DNA of 64,000 bases from Bolinopsis microptera (lineage: Eukaryota; Ctenophora; Tentaculata; Lobata; Bolinopsidae), in assembly GCF_026151205.1 (NCBI RefSeq), contig NC_087076.1, positions 9,028,902 through 9,092,901 on the forward strand, given 5' to 3'. The notes below the pieces were generated by a model. The model saw only the letters and a program-made list of their open reading frames with translations. It was not told the origin of the DNA and ran no database searches. The translations under genes and the position numbers were made by a program. Positions 34,801-44,176 of this stretch are shown here, piece by piece (position 1 is the stretch's first letter; each line of letters opens with the position of its first letter).

Positions 34801-35890
34801 GATCGAGAGTAAAGTAGCGCCAGAACTTTCTAGATAACTTCAGAGACAAACACATTTGTGATGAGAGACACATTTTTATTAGAGATTGAGATATGAACTG
34901 TGTAGGGACAAAATGAAAAACTAGAAAAGTGCAATTTTTATATTTGTCAAAAGTGTAAAAATGTTGAGTGAGATTAAGAATTAAAAAAGAGTGTGTGCAT
35001 GCAGTGTGTTGTTACCTAACAACTGTAACCTAGCAACACATGCAGTGTGTTGTTACCTAACAACTGTAACCTAGCAACACATGCAGAGTGTTGTTACCTA
35101 ACAACTGTAACCTAGCAACACATGCAGAGTGTTGTTACCTAACAACTGTAACCTAGCAACACATGCAGTGTGTTGTTACCTAACAACTGTAACCTAGCAA
35201 CACATGCAGTGTGTTGTTACCTAACAACTGTAACCTAGCAACACATGCAGTGTGTTGTTACCTAACAACTGTAACCTAGCAACACATGCAGTGTGTTGTT
35301 ACCTAACAACTGTAACCTAGCAACACATGCAGTGTGTTGTTACCTAACAACTGTAACCTAGCAACACATGCAGAGTGTTGTTACCTAACAACTGTAACCT
35401 AGCAACACATGCAGTGTGTTGTTACCTAACAACTGTAACCTAGCAACACATGCAGAGTGTTGTTACCTATCAACTGTAACCTAGCAACACATGCAGTGTG
35501 TTGGATAGTGTGAATATGTTGTTAATACCTTAAATAAGTTTATGACATTGTGATTTGTGAGCTGTGACATTGGTGAAAATTTTACTGATATGAGAACTGA
35601 GAAGTGAGAAGCATGGACAATTTGGCACATTCTGTATATGAACGGAAAGTTATTTGGACACCAACCTAAACACATTTAACCTACTTATTTACTATTGAGT
35701 GGCCCTGTGAGGAGATTGAACCCAGTAACCCCGTGTTTTAGTAACCCTGATTTACCAGGAATTACGGATGACGATAGCGGACAGTGACAGTGGTATCACA
35801 GAAGACCTAGAGAACACATACTTCAACCCCACTCTGTACAGTACTAACTGTGAGGACGATACTATTTCTACTAAATCCGCCCTCGTGTGA
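13826..35890 (+). CDS. Large single-pass membrane protein with CCP-like and FN3-like modules, 22 exons, 1034 residues
   Basis: Role unknown; the build suggests an adhesion or recognition receptor. Exons: 13826-13995, 14132-14232, 16390-16590, 17846-18061, 18339-18434, 18638-18727, 22145-22339, 22502-22705, 26086-26202, 26415-26573, 26699-26816, 28723-28907, 31679-31748, 31890-32101, 32274-32450, 33064-33183, 33262-33390, 33648-33758, 33960-34125, 34299-34370, 34571-34634, 35759-35890. Every phase matches and the total is 3105 nt. A signal peptide (MNVEVLLLALIGIVIA) is followed by six four-cysteine modules like sushi/CCP domains but mostly lacking the usual Trp, mostly bounded by phase-1 introns. 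Then come four FN3-like modules (for example IKYTIQY ... LSNLLPATTYTI) and a seventh CCP-like module. One span follows (YYIIAGVGVFLVLIIIIIIV), stopped by RRKR. The tail ends SALV. No close homologue is recognised. A SIX gene sits in the intron 28908-31678. Confidence 0.85.
14233..16389. other. Intron 2 of the CCP/FN3 gene
   Basis: 2.2 kb with no ORF of note. It has a small palindrome ATTATTCCATATAAGGAATAAT at 15091-15110 and an X-box-like site at 15751-15762. Confidence 0.6.
16603..16850. repeat. 10-bp minisatellite (GTGGGGTTTA)n starting beside a 5' splice site
   Basis: About 24 copies of GTGGGGTTTA begin about 12 bases after the donor of exon 3 (16591) of the CCP/FN3 gene. The strand is G-rich with GGGG runs. 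Confidence 0.97.
19074..21732. mobile_element. TTAA-flanked element (piggyBac-like ends) with 575-bp palindromic arms, 2.65 kb
   Basis: TTAA at 19074-19077 and 21729-21732 flank the ends CCCATTAGGGACGA (19078) and TCGTCCCTAATGGG (21728). TTAA targets and CCC-starting ends are typical of piggyBac elements. Inside, 19209-19786 and 20802-21373 are near-identical inverted arms. Short palindromes of the form GGGTCRNNNNCGACCC recur at 19232, 19370, 19518 and 19660 (138-148 bp apart), again in the right arm near 20905, 21047, 21195 and 21333, and once at 21697. There is no transposase, so it is non-autonomous. It lies in intron 6 of the CCP/FN3 gene. Confidence 0.85.
20035..20200. mobile_element. 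C-rich short element nested in the palindrome loop
   Basis: Begins GGGGCCGTTCACATTGACA and contains C-runs and CCCCTCGGCCGATGACGTAA. The intron at 32540-32980 ends with the closely related CCCCCTCGGCTGATTACGTA then ATATGTGAACGACCCCT. The two look like members of one dispersed short family whose ends read RGGGGYCGTTCACAT. Confidence 0.5.
21733..22144. other. Rest of intron 6 of the CCP/FN3 gene
   Basis: AT-rich, nothing recognised. Confidence 0.6.
22733..22920. repeat. 10-bp minisatellite (GTTACTAGGT)n near a 5' splice site
   Basis: About 18 copies of GTTACTAGGT begin about 27 bases after the donor of exon 8 (22706). The array is bracketed by two similar copies of the donor region: GTGAGTGGGATGATGCAGCT at 22706 and GTAAGTGGGAGATACAACTG at 22919. 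Bases 22950-24435 hold no recognised gene. Confidence 0.95.
24437..24510. repeat. 13-bp repeat (CCATGTGGCACTA)n
   Basis: Five copies in intron 8 of the CCP/FN3 gene. Confidence 0.85.
24821..25780. repeat. 480-bp segment duplicated in tandem
   Basis: 24821-25300 and 25301-25780 match almost base for base with an offset of exactly 480. Each copy has a unique-looking part (GAAACAACGAACCCTTAGGT onward) and then about 25 units of an 11-bp minisatellite. The near-identity means a recent duplication, gene conversion or an assembly duplicate. Confidence 0.95.
24858..24980. mobile_element. Small inverted-repeat (MITE-like) unit within the 480-bp duplication
   Basis: The left end ACCTTAATCGGGAATATTAT and the right end ATAATATTCCCGAGTAAGGT are inverted copies with one mismatch. 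The unit is 123 bp and recurs at 25338-25460 as part of the tandem copy. Confidence 0.7.
25022..26038. repeat. 11-bp minisatellite (CACTGTYGTSA)n in blocks of variants
   Basis: CACTGTCGTGA, CACTGTTGTGA and CACTGTTGTCA occur in ordered blocks: runs of six TCGTGA, four TTGTGA, six TCGTGA, then mixed, then a uniform TTGTCA run from 25738. The array is interrupted at 25301-25500 by the second copy of the unique part of the 480-bp unit. It ends about 47 bp before the acceptor of exon 9. Long ORFs across it in several frames are repeat artefacts. Confidence 0.97.
26848..27120. repeat. 10-bp minisatellite (GTTACTAGGT)n, first block
   Basis: About 27 copies, starting about 30 bases after the donor of exon 11 (26817). 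The unit is the same as in the array at 22733, four kb upstream in the same gene. A second block of about 12 copies lies at 27210-27332. Confidence 0.97.
27120..27174 (+). CDS. Candidate alternative exon: second copy of the end of exon 11
   Basis: 27126-27210 repeats 26768-26852, the last 49 coding bases of exon 11 plus its donor GTAAGT. Preceded by ACTAG|GT from the array, the frame is open and phase 1 in, phase 2 out, exactly like exon 11. It would encode VTAGDVILENVVQEHLIK. The acceptor lacks a good pyrimidine tract, so use is uncertain. Confidence 0.3.
27328..27382 (+). CDS. Candidate alternative exon: third copy of the end of exon 11
   Basis: 27333-27410 is a third copy of the exon 11 end and donor. 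Relative to exon 11 it has three base changes in two codons (TTG to CTA, CTT to CTG), all silent, so the peptide AGDVILENVVQEHLIK is kept. Phases match exon 11 if the array's TAG at 27325-27327 serves as acceptor. Confidence 0.35.
27411..28722. other. Rest of intron 11 of the CCP/FN3 gene
   Basis: Apart from the 22-bp array at 27975-28140, AT-rich sequence with no recognised gene. Confidence 0.6.
27975..28142. repeat. 22-bp minisatellite with CACGTG in each unit
   Basis: Seven to eight copies of CCASTGTCACGTGTGCTGTC (22-bp period), each with TCACGTGT. Intron 11 of the CCP/FN3 gene. Open frames across it are artefacts. Confidence 0.95.
29425..29452. repeat. (GC)n tract
   Basis: TTGCGCGCGCGCGCGCGTTGCGCGCC-type alternating GC in an AT-rich intron. 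Possible Z-DNA-forming run. Confidence 0.8.
30186..31244 (-). CDS. Divergent SIX-family homeobox transcription factor, intronless, 352 residues
   Basis: DNA-binding regulator of the SIX/sine oculis class. One exon, ATG at 31242-31244, TAA at 30186-30188. Residues 1-200 are Pro-, Ser- and Tyr-rich and low in order, with possible SUMO-type sites (LVKSEE) and KEEPVDLPAP, which resembles a CtBP ligand. From about 210 the SIX domain reads LWLSAVYGFAKLRRGKPPNA then YRLRKKYPFPATVWDGE. The first 40 or so residues usual for SIX domains are missing or unrecognisable. The homeodomain (about 286-345) ends QVCNWFKNKRMRG, keeping K50, N51 and R53; the tail after it is only about ten residues. The homeodomain YNNNKYPTP is nearest in look to the SIX4/5 group, but assignment is uncertain. 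It lies inside intron 12 of the CCP/FN3 gene, on the opposite strand. Confidence 0.88.
   Translation of the reverse strand: MDNYMYYNPSYPTSYPAGPYNTHPAEHNVYISNYFIGNTTLEAAGGGYPSIYPSPPPPPYSETDPHNSYLSPQEKAHYDKFDPLYQPSEEGQFESCSEKTGDPETPEQSDSGASFRDTMFGPETQFDVWKNAKEEPVDLPAPSSCVYSNNLVKSEEAIPRLIPIPIRTDYEDIKELSTHYKDRKDNQIAAYNATPQIAQQGYNYNNHQEASLVDQIQEAHLQGNHKGVMEMIATNCFSPKHHDTLQELWLSAVYGFAKLRRGKPPNAVDRYRLRKKYPFPATVWDGERTLYCYKQSSRDQLEDFYNNNKYPTPLEKKELSERCDLSYMQVCNWFKNKRMRGKEQVCRQQRGS
32540..32980. mobile_element. C-run-rich short interspersed element in intron 15
   Basis: Contains three related blocks with poly-C runs and TAATCAACCGTAA or TTACGTAAT. These include a run of about 28 C near 32885-32912, and the element ends CTCGGCTGATTACGTAATAT then GTGAACGACCCC. 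Related to 20035-20200. C-run length is likely uncertain in the assembly. Confidence 0.5.
34983..35508. repeat. 41-bp minisatellite, about 13 copies
   Basis: The unit is GTTGTTACCTAACAACTGTA followed by ACCTAGCAACACATGCAGWGT. It holds two X-box-like half-palindromes (GTTACCTAACAAC and GTAACCTAGCAAC). It lies in the last intron of the CCP/FN3 gene. Copies are nearly identical, so the array is young or homogenised. Confidence 0.97.
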
Positions 35891-37292
35891 GCAAGGGGTA
35901 TTACCTAGCAACCGTAACCTAGCTACTGTAACCTAGCAACGGTTTACGAACTTTCAGTTAACTCAGATCAGTGTATCACGTGAGAGAGAAGAGGAATTAA
36001 AACTTTGCTTTGTTTCTGTGATAAATTGGTTTTGGAACTGTGTAGGGGATTGTGACCACAAACTTTAGAGATCATCATCTGAGAAACAGAAGAAGTTCTT
36101 TAATTAATTAATGAAGCTGACGTCAGGACTGAAGACTGTATTATAGTATAGTTACAGAGTTCAGTAACTACACTAGCTGCTACTGGAGTAGTAAGGACAG
36201 AGCTGTAATAATTATCAGAGTCACACTTCTGTTTGCTTTACTTGGAATATAGATTGATTATAACACATTTTAATAAACTGTTTATTAATTCAAATTTATT
36301 TATTATTTGATCAGTACGTAGGGAGTGTAATTAAGTAATCGTACGTTGATTTATAACAATTTATATTTAGTTTTGTTTGGCTGTACAGAAGCTAACAAGT
36401 TTAATAAACTGCCAGAATACGATAATTAAGGTTTTTACGACGAGAAAACTTCGTTTTGAAGAATAGTTCAGATAAATAATTACACGGAGAAATAATTAGT
36501 GATTTGTAATAACTCTGACTTATTTTAAATTGCCTGACTTGGGAGCACCTCATTATACCTAGTATTTAGTTTAGTTCCTGTATTAATATATTATACAGTA
36601 ATATAATCTATTTAACTTAGATTTCAGACGATCACCAGGGTTATTTAATATAACAGACGCATTAATTAACTCCTGATTTACCTTACTACAATCACCTGTT
36701 TAGTTATTATTTATACGTATATCACAGTAATAATTAGAATTTAAATCTACGCTTTATTAAAACTGTTGATAAAGTTCCATTGTAATGTGGCGACAAATTT
36801 TATATTTGATTTTTATTCCCTTTTTTTGGAGGGACACTTGTTTATGTAGCATTTTTGTACCATGATACTATGATTTATTTGCCAAAAATAGATAACCCAG
36901 TTTTTATTGTCCCATTGTATCACACGAGGAAAATAAACAAACTATTGAAAATCACGAACTCTTTGTTCTGGATGAAGCAACAACTGCACGGTATAGAAAA
37001 ATCACGGTAGAGAGAGATTTAGCTGTATGTCTAATATAGTTTCGGGATAATGATAGGCATGGTTTGGAGAGTTTTTACTGCAATTGTATCTTACTATTCA
37101 CCATAAACATTAAACAGTATATTCAAGATTACTATCACCGTAGAATATTCCTTACCAGAGTCAACATAAAGACCTTTCCCGAATTCTTATTTCTGAAAAC
37201 TTCCACTTCGTCAAAAACTAACTCAATAACAAATCAATAAAATATATAACACCCATTAATCAAATATACATTTCTGACTTCAGAGTCTCTAA
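35891..37292. other. Tail-to-tail intergenic region
   Basis: The CCP/FN3 gene (+) and the SLC22-like gene (-) converge here. AATAAA at 36272-36277 is a good poly(A) signal for the + gene, with others near 36395 and 36931. No further gene seen. Confidence 0.6.
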
Positions 37293-40200
37293 CTAAACGT
37301 CAGAGTCTCCCATTCCCCGTTTTGGTCCAGCCCGAAGACCCCGATTTGGTCCGGCCATAAGTTGTCGGGGTTTAGAAACTGCCTTTTCCTGTCTTCTACT
37401 TTCTTCAGCCTCACCGCCTTTCTTGGGCTTGTAACTTCTTCTCTCCACCTACGTAGAATGAAGTTATAGGGTTGGATAAAATCTCGGGGGAACTACGAAT
37501 AAAATCACAAATGTTGATATCGAATCGACATCATGGGTGGGCTGCGGTCAACTCTCCCACTCTAATTTCGAGCAAATGGTGGGATCCAGCAAACAATGCA
37601 GTTGTTTTACATCTTCATCGAAGCACTTTGGGAACATCAAAATTGTTCTAAAACGAAATGTAGATAAGAGGGACCAATTATAAATTATAATTATTTGCTT
37701 AAACCTCTAAAGTATACAAGTACAGGCAGAATACATGTCCATAATACATGATGCATACCTCTATAGGAACATCAGGGGTTGGTCTTCCTTTAGTCTTTGG
37801 CATCAAGAACAAGAGACCAAAGCAAACGATATTCATCACAGCAAAGATCATCAGAGCCATATATTTGCTCACCTCATACAGCTTGTTTGATCGGGCTCCA
37901 AGAAATGAACCTGAAATACGAAATATGAAACGTGAGTCATGAACATGACCTAGCTTCATATAAATCTTGTTGGTATTTTACCTCGTTTCCTACTGAGCCC
38001 GAATTTTATTTGATACAAACCACTAAAATACTTTGATTTTCACATTATCAAATGCTTACTTGGTTAAAAGAGGAGAAATGAAATGAAATAATGTCCTTGT
38101 ATACCGCCCATATGGTTAGCAACTGACAAGAAGAATTTTCAATAAAACTGATAAACTCATTATAATGTTGCCAGCTATATAATACATGGGCTTGTTCCAA
38201 CAACAACAACATTGTTAACTGTTTATTAACTACTGACAACACAAGTTTCAGTGGTCTAGAAATGAATATCTAACTCATGAGTTTCTGAGAATCTGGTTAC
38301 GAATGCAGCGTTCCCAATTCCCTGGAAGACCGTCCAGAATACCCTCCCAACTCGTCTTACTAACACCCTGGCGTATTCGTTCAGTCCTGTGTTCCTTACC
38401 ATGTAAATCACTGGATTGATCAACGAGTTTGCTGGCATCATAATAAAGTATATGAAGTTGTCAATAGATGCCTCTTTATATGCCTCATCATTTGCGGTAT
38501 CCATGTAAGAAATATAAATGCTAATATAAAGGGTGATCCAAGTGCCATTGATAAGAACAAAGACCAAAGACAGTATAAGGATCATGACAGTAGCTCTTCT
38601 GTTGGTTGAATTATCAGGGCGACCCTCAGGGTCCATTACCTCAACTATTGGTGAGTTGAGGGCTCTAACAGTTGTTACACTGCATACAGTCACTGTCACT
38701 ACCATTACCCCGACAAGTATGTATTCTGTTATTGTGATGTAGGATTGGATGAACCAATTTTTCTCCAGCTCTGGATTCACAGTGCTTGGATATTTTAACA
38801 TTTCTTCAGACAAGATGATATCGGACATGGCTTTAAGTGTTACCCATTTTCCGATAGCTGTACTGAACAGAAATATTAAAGCGATGATAAGGGCACCCCA
38901 AACTATTCTCTGTCGAAGGATATAAAGTGGTTTTACCAAGGCAACCATTCTTGTAGCGCTTAGAAGTACTGTTAAGAAGCAGGAAACTAGCACTAGAAAC
39001 TGAAATGGAGTGTAACAAACTGCCTGCCATACTACAAAGTATGTTCCGGCTCTTCTGGCTGCTTCGATCGATTCCTCTGTTGCGTTTTTATCCTCCGTAA
39101 GTTCATAAAGTTCCGCTTGTCTTCTGTTCATCGTATTAAAGGAAAGTATATTAACCATAGACAGGATACAGAGAGACAGATCACAAATGTTCAGAGCGAT
39201 TATAAGTTTGTTTCCCAGCCCTTTTTTCTGCTTCCTGAGGTTTGGGTGAGTGAACAAAAATGTGAGCAACAATTTGCGGTTGAAACTTTGAATCTAATAA
39301 AATATCAGAACTTTCAGCTGAAAGTCCCAATGAGGTACAGTACCTGATGAAAAAGGAGAATGACGTTCCATTAGCGATGATTCCAATCAACGATAAACCA
39401 CAAATTGTTACTCCAGAAATAAACACAAATTCTTCTGAATAGAAGAAATTGCTATCAGATTCGCTCATTTTGAAACGAAAGGTGTTCTTTTCCGAATGAT
39501 CTCTGCACGATTTCGCTTGCGAATCCAAATATTACTTAGAAAAGTATCAAGTAAGGCCTGGCAAGTGTACACTGCTCAGGTATAACGAGTATATAAATAT
39601 AAATATACCCATTATAATCTCAACTCATTGAGCACGTGGGACATTATATCACATCGAGTAACTGGTATGATCTTATGATGATTAACCGCTGTTTCATTGG
39701 GTGACCGACAAAAAAACTTTTAATGAGTACAGCTGGTTTGATGAGTTACCGGTGTTTTCTGGAGTTATATAAGTCCTCTCCTCATGGTCGCTCATATTAG
39801 TATCACTAACTCATGTGATGAAATACCCGCTGGACACCCGACTTTACACGCTACATATTGGCAACATTGTGTTTTCATATTGTTGTTTATGTTTTATATG
39901 TCAAATATGTTGTAATATCATGATGATAAAAAGTAAATGAATAAATAGTTAATAATTAAATAAATAAATAAATAATTTAAAAAATACTCAAATCTGGCCA
40001 ACTACCATGACTAAAACAATCCTTAATTTTCACAGCTTGTTTGAGAATCACGGAATCGCAGATCTGGCGCCTGTCACGGAGAGATTTGTTACGCGTGCTG
40101 TTAATTGGCTAATTGGTGTGGTGTCTGTAATGATAAGAGTTCACTAAGTACGCACTAAGTAAGGGCACCCTAACAACTAACCTACTCTGCAGGCAAACTG

Positions 40201-43200
40201 GCAGGTGTTGAATATCCTGCCCCGGTGAGTAGTGGGTGACAGTTCGAATGTGTAGAGGTAGAGACTGGAGAAGGCTGCTGAAACCCCCATGTTACCCAGC
40301 AGTGCTGTCAGCTCCTGGACCGAGATTGCGTTCTTGATTCCAGGAAACGGAAACATCATCACAACGAACGAGGCTCCGGCTGGGTAGGCGATGTGTGGGT
40401 TATCATTGAGTTATCTAACTTTGGGGGAGTTGCACCCCACACAAAATCGTGTCTAAAATCTAATAGCACCTATGAATTAGAAAACCATTCCTTTGTTTGT
40501 TTTAGATCTAGGTTTAGCCTCAGCATGTCATCAGATACATTAGAATCCGACTCTATCAATATGTTTCTAAATTAAAGTTTAAACTTACCCAGGAAGAAGA
40601 AAATCTGGCAGGACAATTTCCGTCCGAGATACAAAAGGGGAACAATCGTCATGAGGCTCGCAAAAATCTCCCCGATAGCTGCAAGTTTAAATATCAAGAG
40701 TTTGCTCGGCTTACCAGCCAAAAAAAGACACGAATAAAATTGGCGAAAATGACAAGATCGCAAATCTAAATATAAACAGATGAAAATTTGTCACTATCTA
40801 ATATCACTTCAGAAAACCAATACGAGTTTATTTCAACTTCTCCAAAGAAAGTTGGACTAACCAGCGTACAAGGTGCTGGGTACAATGTTTTTACTGAGTT
40901 GACTGAAACTGTACCCAAACCCATAGTAGGAGAATCCCACAACAAACCACAGTATTATCAACACAATCATCTCTTTTACAAACTTCCTGGGGACTATAAG
41001 ATTAAGACAAAGTGTTTACTATTATTCATCGAGTTCTTCGTTAACTTGTCCGTCTGACCGATGATGCATACGGAAATAGTCACTTTTAACAGCATATGGT
41101 TTCAAAAAGATTTAAACAAAAAGGATTCTTAAAATTAACTTAATAAATTAACTTACGGATGAAGTCTCACGATATTGATACCGGTTATCTCATCCATACG
41201 CTGCTCGTGGAAAGTGAGGGCCGCTTTGAATTCTTTGAAGTGGAATGTTTCACCGTTCAAGCCGAACAATAATTCCAGCTCCTTTCTGGCCTCTAATTCT
41301 CTGCCTGTACGCATTATGTTTAGAATATTTGTAGGGTAACACCAGTAGTCAGGTTAACACCAGTAGTCAGGGTAACACCAGTAGTCAGAGTAACACCAGT
41401 AGTCACGGTAACACCAGTAGTCAGGGTAACACCAGTAGTCAGGGTAACACCAGTAGTCAGGGTAACACCAGTAGTGAGGGTAACACCAGTAGTCAGGGTA
41501 ACACCAGTAGTCAGGGTAACACCAGTAGTCAGTGTAACACCAGTAGTCAGAGTAACACCAGTAGTCACGGTAACATCAGTAGTCAGGTTAACAGCAGTAA
41601 TCAGGGTAACACCAGTAGTCAGGGTAACATCAGTAGTCAGGGTAACACCAGTAGTCAGGGTAACACCAGTAGTCAGAGTAACACCAGTAGTCAGTGTAAC
41701 ACCAGTAGTCAGGGTAACACCAGTAGTCAGGCTAACACCAGTAGTCAGAGTAACACCAGTAGTCAGGGTGACAGAAGTTTTTAATGTTATGGCGAGGAGG
41801 CGAGAATAGTAGTAATAAAATATCAATAATACTAACGGAGAGTGACTAGTTTGAATCTCGGCGAGTCAGGACCGTAGAGGAGGGGTATCAGGGAAATTAC
41901 CATCAACATCCCCATAAACGACATGGTGGTTCCCCAGCTGAAATGTACAACGTGTCTGTACCTTTTCTGTCTATAGACAACACACAGAAAAGAGAAAAGT
42001 AAGGTATAGAATATAGATACCTTACTTTTTATTTTTGTAATCTGATGTATAGCTCGGACCAATATTATAAAGTTTATTAATAAATTGTCGCATTGATTCA
42101 TATCATACTGAATTTCATTTCGACCTTGATCAAAATATACCAACAATTTCTATAATATCACTCACTAATTCCCTTACTTTTTGCACATGACGAAGATGAA
42201 CAACTCGAATAACTGCCCAAAACTCCAGAAAACCATGTAAAAAGTTGACACAATGACTCGGAAACTGGACGGAACTATCTCCATCAGATAGATATAGACC
42301 GCTGTGTAGTATATTAACATTCCAAAACCTGTAATTAACTGGTCAGTAAGCCGAGGGAAATTGTTTTTTAATCGAGCAAACTTTTATCGTTTTAGGTTAG
42401 GATCAGGGGCTTACATTTCGTACCTCAAATATCAAAGTAAAGAATTACCAATCAGTTAAACCAGCCCCTGCCACATTATTGATCATTGATGATAACATTA
42501 TTCTTACACATTTTCATTATTTTTATACATTTATACATTTATACATTTATACATTTATACATTTATACATTTATACATTTATACATTTATACATTTATAC
42601 ATTTATACATTTATACATTTATACATTTATTCATTTATACATTTATACATTTATTCATTTATACATTTATACATTTATACATTTTCCTCTTTTATTAACT
42701 GAATTTAACTATTTTTCCTACCTTGAAAGAAGCGGTATATAATCATTAGATAGGCGTTTGGAGAGAAAGCAGATACAGCAGTGACAGTAATAGAAATCAC
42801 AAGTCCTATCATAGCAGAGGTTCTTCTTCCTATGGTATCGTACAACAACCTGTAACAAACAGGCGTTATTTGTTAGGGTGACAGTGGTTGGTATGGTCAC
42901 AGTGGTTCTTGACATATCGTATAACAACCTGTAATGTCTGGTTACATTATCACAACAATTAACCATTAACTTGCCAAGCTAGGAGAGTGCCACAACCACT
43001 GCCAATAAAGAACATCTGAACGATAAGGTCCTTGTAAAGTCCCATCTCATCGCAGTAGAGACCCCACTCAGTGGAGAAGAAGTTTACATCACTAACGACC
43101 CAGTTGAAGTGGAGGCCAGCTTTCAACTTGTTGGCACATATTGTAGTCTTGTTGTAAATACTCCCGTCTGAAGGGTGGGACAGTAAATTTACGTAATCTG

Positions 43201-44176
43201 TATGATGGTATCATTGAATTGGGATAGTCAGCAGTTTTACAGCGATTGTTAAATATCAGAATCCCATTCCTTGTAAGTATACAAAAATGGTGTTGAATCA
43301 CTTGTCAGTAAGCTAGCAGTATAGTAGCATTAAGTTAGCAGTAGCCCAAACTGCTGTGGTTTACCGGCCCTACGGGCTACGTATTACCAATGCACTATCT
43401 TTAAACGAATTTTTAGGTCTGGTAAACGTAAAACGATCGAAAATGTATAACTATTAACATGTTTGTTAACGAACAATGTACTCACTGGTTGAACGATTCA
43501 ACGACTGAGTAGCTTCAAAACACTTGGGATTGGTAGTCACGTTACCGAGACAATCCCACTCACTGTACGGCAGGTGACCACAAAGGCTGTGGAACAGGGT
43601 CTGGGCTCCTCCCATCTGAGGTTCTCCGTGTGTTTAATATTTCATATTTACAGAAACATAAAATGGATATTAAATTATTACGTCGTGTGCTTATGATTTA
43701 GCTCATCTTCAGCTGCCACTACTTAAAAGATAAACGCCACCAACTACTGCTAGATGTTTTGTCTCTCTCTCTCTCTTTATATTTAAATGAGATTTAAAAT
43801 TAGGGCTATGAGTTTGAGGTCGGGTTCCGGTTAGAGTACTAAAAAGAATAAGTTGTAGATTTTCATATTGCAGATATAGTGCAGTGCTATAATATGATGT
43901 TCCACTTACGGCAGATACATAAAGAATTCCCGTGATAAAGAGAGAAAACTTCTTTGTAGGTCTTTGGATGACCTTTGTCAAAATCTCCTCCGTTGCGAAC
44001 AAATTTTTGCTCGATTTTGATCTCTCGGGAGTTATGAGATCTTTAAGTTTTAGTTCTTCTGTTTGCAAGGCAGTCATTCTAGCCTTCCTTGCTTTATCTA
44101 AAGCACTTGATGGTCGCGGTTTCATCATAGAGTTAGTGGATACCCGCCGTACGCTGGCATGAGTTTTATCCGGCAT
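37293..44176 (-). CDS. SLC22-like organic ion transporter (MFS), 12 exons, 623 residues
   Basis: Predicted plasma-membrane carrier of organic cations, anions or zwitterions. Exons on the - strand: 44176-43910, 43615-43486, 43167-42975, 42849-42722, 42328-42178, 41970-41837, 41304-41157, 40986-40862, 40678-40589, 40379-40182, 37910-37759, 37448-37293. All phases agree; the total is 1872 nt. The build is that of SLC22: TM1 (KFSLFITGILYVSA), a Cys-rich outer loop (CGHLPYSEWDCLGN), TEWGLYCDE, the loop 2-3 motif YDTIGRRTS, EIVPSSFRV, PDSPRFK, FELSPTTHRGR, and the end MPKTKGRPTPDVPIE. About 75 residues of basic N-terminus precede TM1 and a basic C-terminus follows. Intron 3 has a GC donor (42974-42973) that gives the right spacing and phase. 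The GPCR at 39468-38256 lies in intron 11. Substrate unknown. Confidence 0.9.
38256..39468 (-). CDS. Class-A-like 7TM receptor (GPCR), two exons, 384 residues
   Basis: Predicted rhodopsin-like receptor, ligand unknown. Exon 1 39468-39344, a 58-nt intron, exon 2 39285-38256; phases match. TM1 is in exon 1 (GLSLIGIIANGTSFSFF, with the family Asn). TM2 has ALNICDLSLC with the conserved Asp. TM3 ends SATRMVALVKP, with TRM in place of DRY. TM4 to TM6 are hydrophobic, and TM7 has NSLINPVIYMV, the NPxxY motif. The extracellular loop between TM2 and TM3 carries NATE, a glycosylation site. The gene lies in an intron of the SLC22-like gene on the same strand. AATAAA (TTTATT at 38222-38227) is about 30 nt past the stop, so it has its own 3' end. 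Confidence 0.88.
41325..41782. repeat. 18-bp minisatellite (CAGGGTAACACCAGTAGT)n
   Basis: About 25 copies in intron 6 of the SLC22-like gene, between the donor at 41836 and the acceptor at 41305. Because 18 is a multiple of three, two strands show long spurious ORFs (TLTTGV, VRVTPV). Confidence 0.97.
42520..42690. repeat. 10-bp repeat (TTTATACATT)n
   Basis: About 17 copies in intron 4 of the SLC22-like gene, with some TTCATT variants. Confidence 0.97.
42845..42945 (-). other. Duplicated 3' splice site before exon 4 of the transporter
   Basis: The acceptor region TTACAGGTTGTTGTACGATA (used at 42850/42849) has a near copy upstream, ATTACAGGTTGTTATACGAT, ending near 42916. The upstream copy would not continue in the protein, so it looks like a tandem duplicate of the junction. 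Confidence 0.55.

Noticed and set aside
34983-35508. Possible CRISPR-like array with 41-bp spacing
   Set aside because: The whole unit is repeated with no unique spacers, and the setting is an animal intron.
41320-41826. 168-codon - strand ORF of TLTTGV repeats
   Set aside because: It is a translation of an 18-bp intronic minisatellite.
42479-42742. ORFs of FIHLYIYT repeats
   Set aside because: It is a translation of a 10-bp AT-rich repeat inside an intron.
42971-42975. GT donor at 42970 for exon 3 of the transporter
   Set aside because: It gives phase 0 while the next exon needs phase 2, and it adds a residue against family spacing. The GC donor at 42974 fits both.
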